Positions 6,438 to 6,632 of a DNA stretch of 6,632 nucleotides are shown here, piece by piece; the stretch's first letter is position 1, and every line of letters starts with the position of its first letter. The DNA is taken from NCBI GenBank assembly GCA_030039575.1, contig JASHVH010000103.1:1-6632 (forward strand). The letters run 5' to 3'. The notes below the pieces were generated by a model. It was given only the letters and a program-made list of their open reading frames with translations, had not been told where the DNA came from and searched no databases. This DNA is from Acidimicrobiales bacterium (GTDB taxonomy: Bacteria > Actinomycetota > Acidimicrobiia > Acidimicrobiales > Palsa-688). A program made the position numbers and the translations under genes.

Positions 6438-6632
6438 GGTGCCCGGGCCTTCGGCTGGAACGACGAGTTCCTCGCAGGGGCTTCAGCTGAGCCTCGCCCC
6501 AGGGTGACTTTCGAGATCGAACCTGAGGAAGGCAACAAAGTCCGCCTCACCGTGGTCCACGACGGGTTCGAGGAAAGCCGCGCCACGCTGGAGGCAATTA
6601 GCGACGGCTGGCCCCGGGGGTGCTTTCCCACC
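6438..6632 (+). pseudogene. C-terminal fragment of an SRPBCC/AHSA1-family protein, 5'-truncated and frame-broken
   Basis: The plus-strand frame starting at 6438 reads GARAFGWNDEF, then RVTFEIEPEEGNKVRLTVVHDGFE (codons 6501-6572), then EAISDGWP (6591-6614). This is the typical last third of AHSA1-like SRPBCC proteins (Bet v 1 fold; the family binds hydrophobic ligands, and the prokaryotic members are mostly of unknown function). The expected continuation after GWP is a VLSxLK helix. In the running frame the sequence reads RGCFPT, but VLSH appears in another frame from 6620, so the C4G5 run at 6612-6620 carries a two-base gain or one-base loss. The conserved N-terminal half (about 100 residues) is not found upstream: the frame meets TGA at 6378-6380, and the space is taken by the leader of the 3662-6361 gene. 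An ATG at 6408 could start a short product, but no ribosome site is evident. The family call is fairly sure. The break could be a sequencing error, and the gene continues past the window. Confidence 0.65.

Noticed and set aside
6362..6631. N-terminal extension of the complement-strand regulator by 90 codons
   Set aside because: The extension has no domain features and is antisense to a recognisable SRPBCC/AHSA1 fragment. The ATG at 6361 directly precedes the HTH domain.

Overview
The window is GC-rich and dominated by large multidomain signalling ATPases of the LAL/SARP/STAND kind: an N-terminal DNA-binding domain, a P-loop ATPase and a C-terminal TPR array. That architecture and composition suggest an actinomycete-like bacterium (Actinomycetota), although Chloroflexota carry similar proteins. 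No rRNA, tRNA, CRISPR array, transposase or integrase is visible.

Layout. (1) Positions 2-1111 (+) hold the C-terminal part of a TPR regulator whose N-terminus lies left of the window. It ends just before a strong hairpin (1119-1142) that is probably its terminator. (2) Positions 1112-1612 form a 500-base intergenic stretch with no convincing gene but several hairpins, palindromes and short repeats. It is the likely control region of the next gene. (3) Positions 1613-3724 (+) encode a SARP-type winged helix, a BTAD domain, a class III cyclase-like domain whose visible catalytic positions are altered, and the first part of an AAA/STAND ATPase. The reading frame stops inside the ATPase module, so the usual TPR half is missing. 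(4) Positions 3662-6361 (-) encode a complete XRE-HTH / NB-ARC-like ATPase / TPR regulator that converges on gene 2 and overlaps its 3' end by 63 bases. (5) Positions about 6438-6632 (+) hold an SRPBCC/AHSA1-family C-terminal fragment that reads into the right edge. It lacks its N-terminal half and has a frame break in a C4G5 run.

How it fits together. The three regulators are related in architecture but carry different sensor and DNA-binding front ends. None sits in an obvious operon with an enzyme or transporter, so their targets cannot be named. The most notable pattern is that the complete regulator (4) has a broken gene on each side: gene 2 has lost its 3' part and the AHSA1 gene has lost its 5' part, both exactly where gene 4 and its short leader begin and end. 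This suggests gene 4 replaced or was inserted into older sequence, or that recombination among such paralogues reshaped the locus. That is inference from domain content, without a comparison genome.
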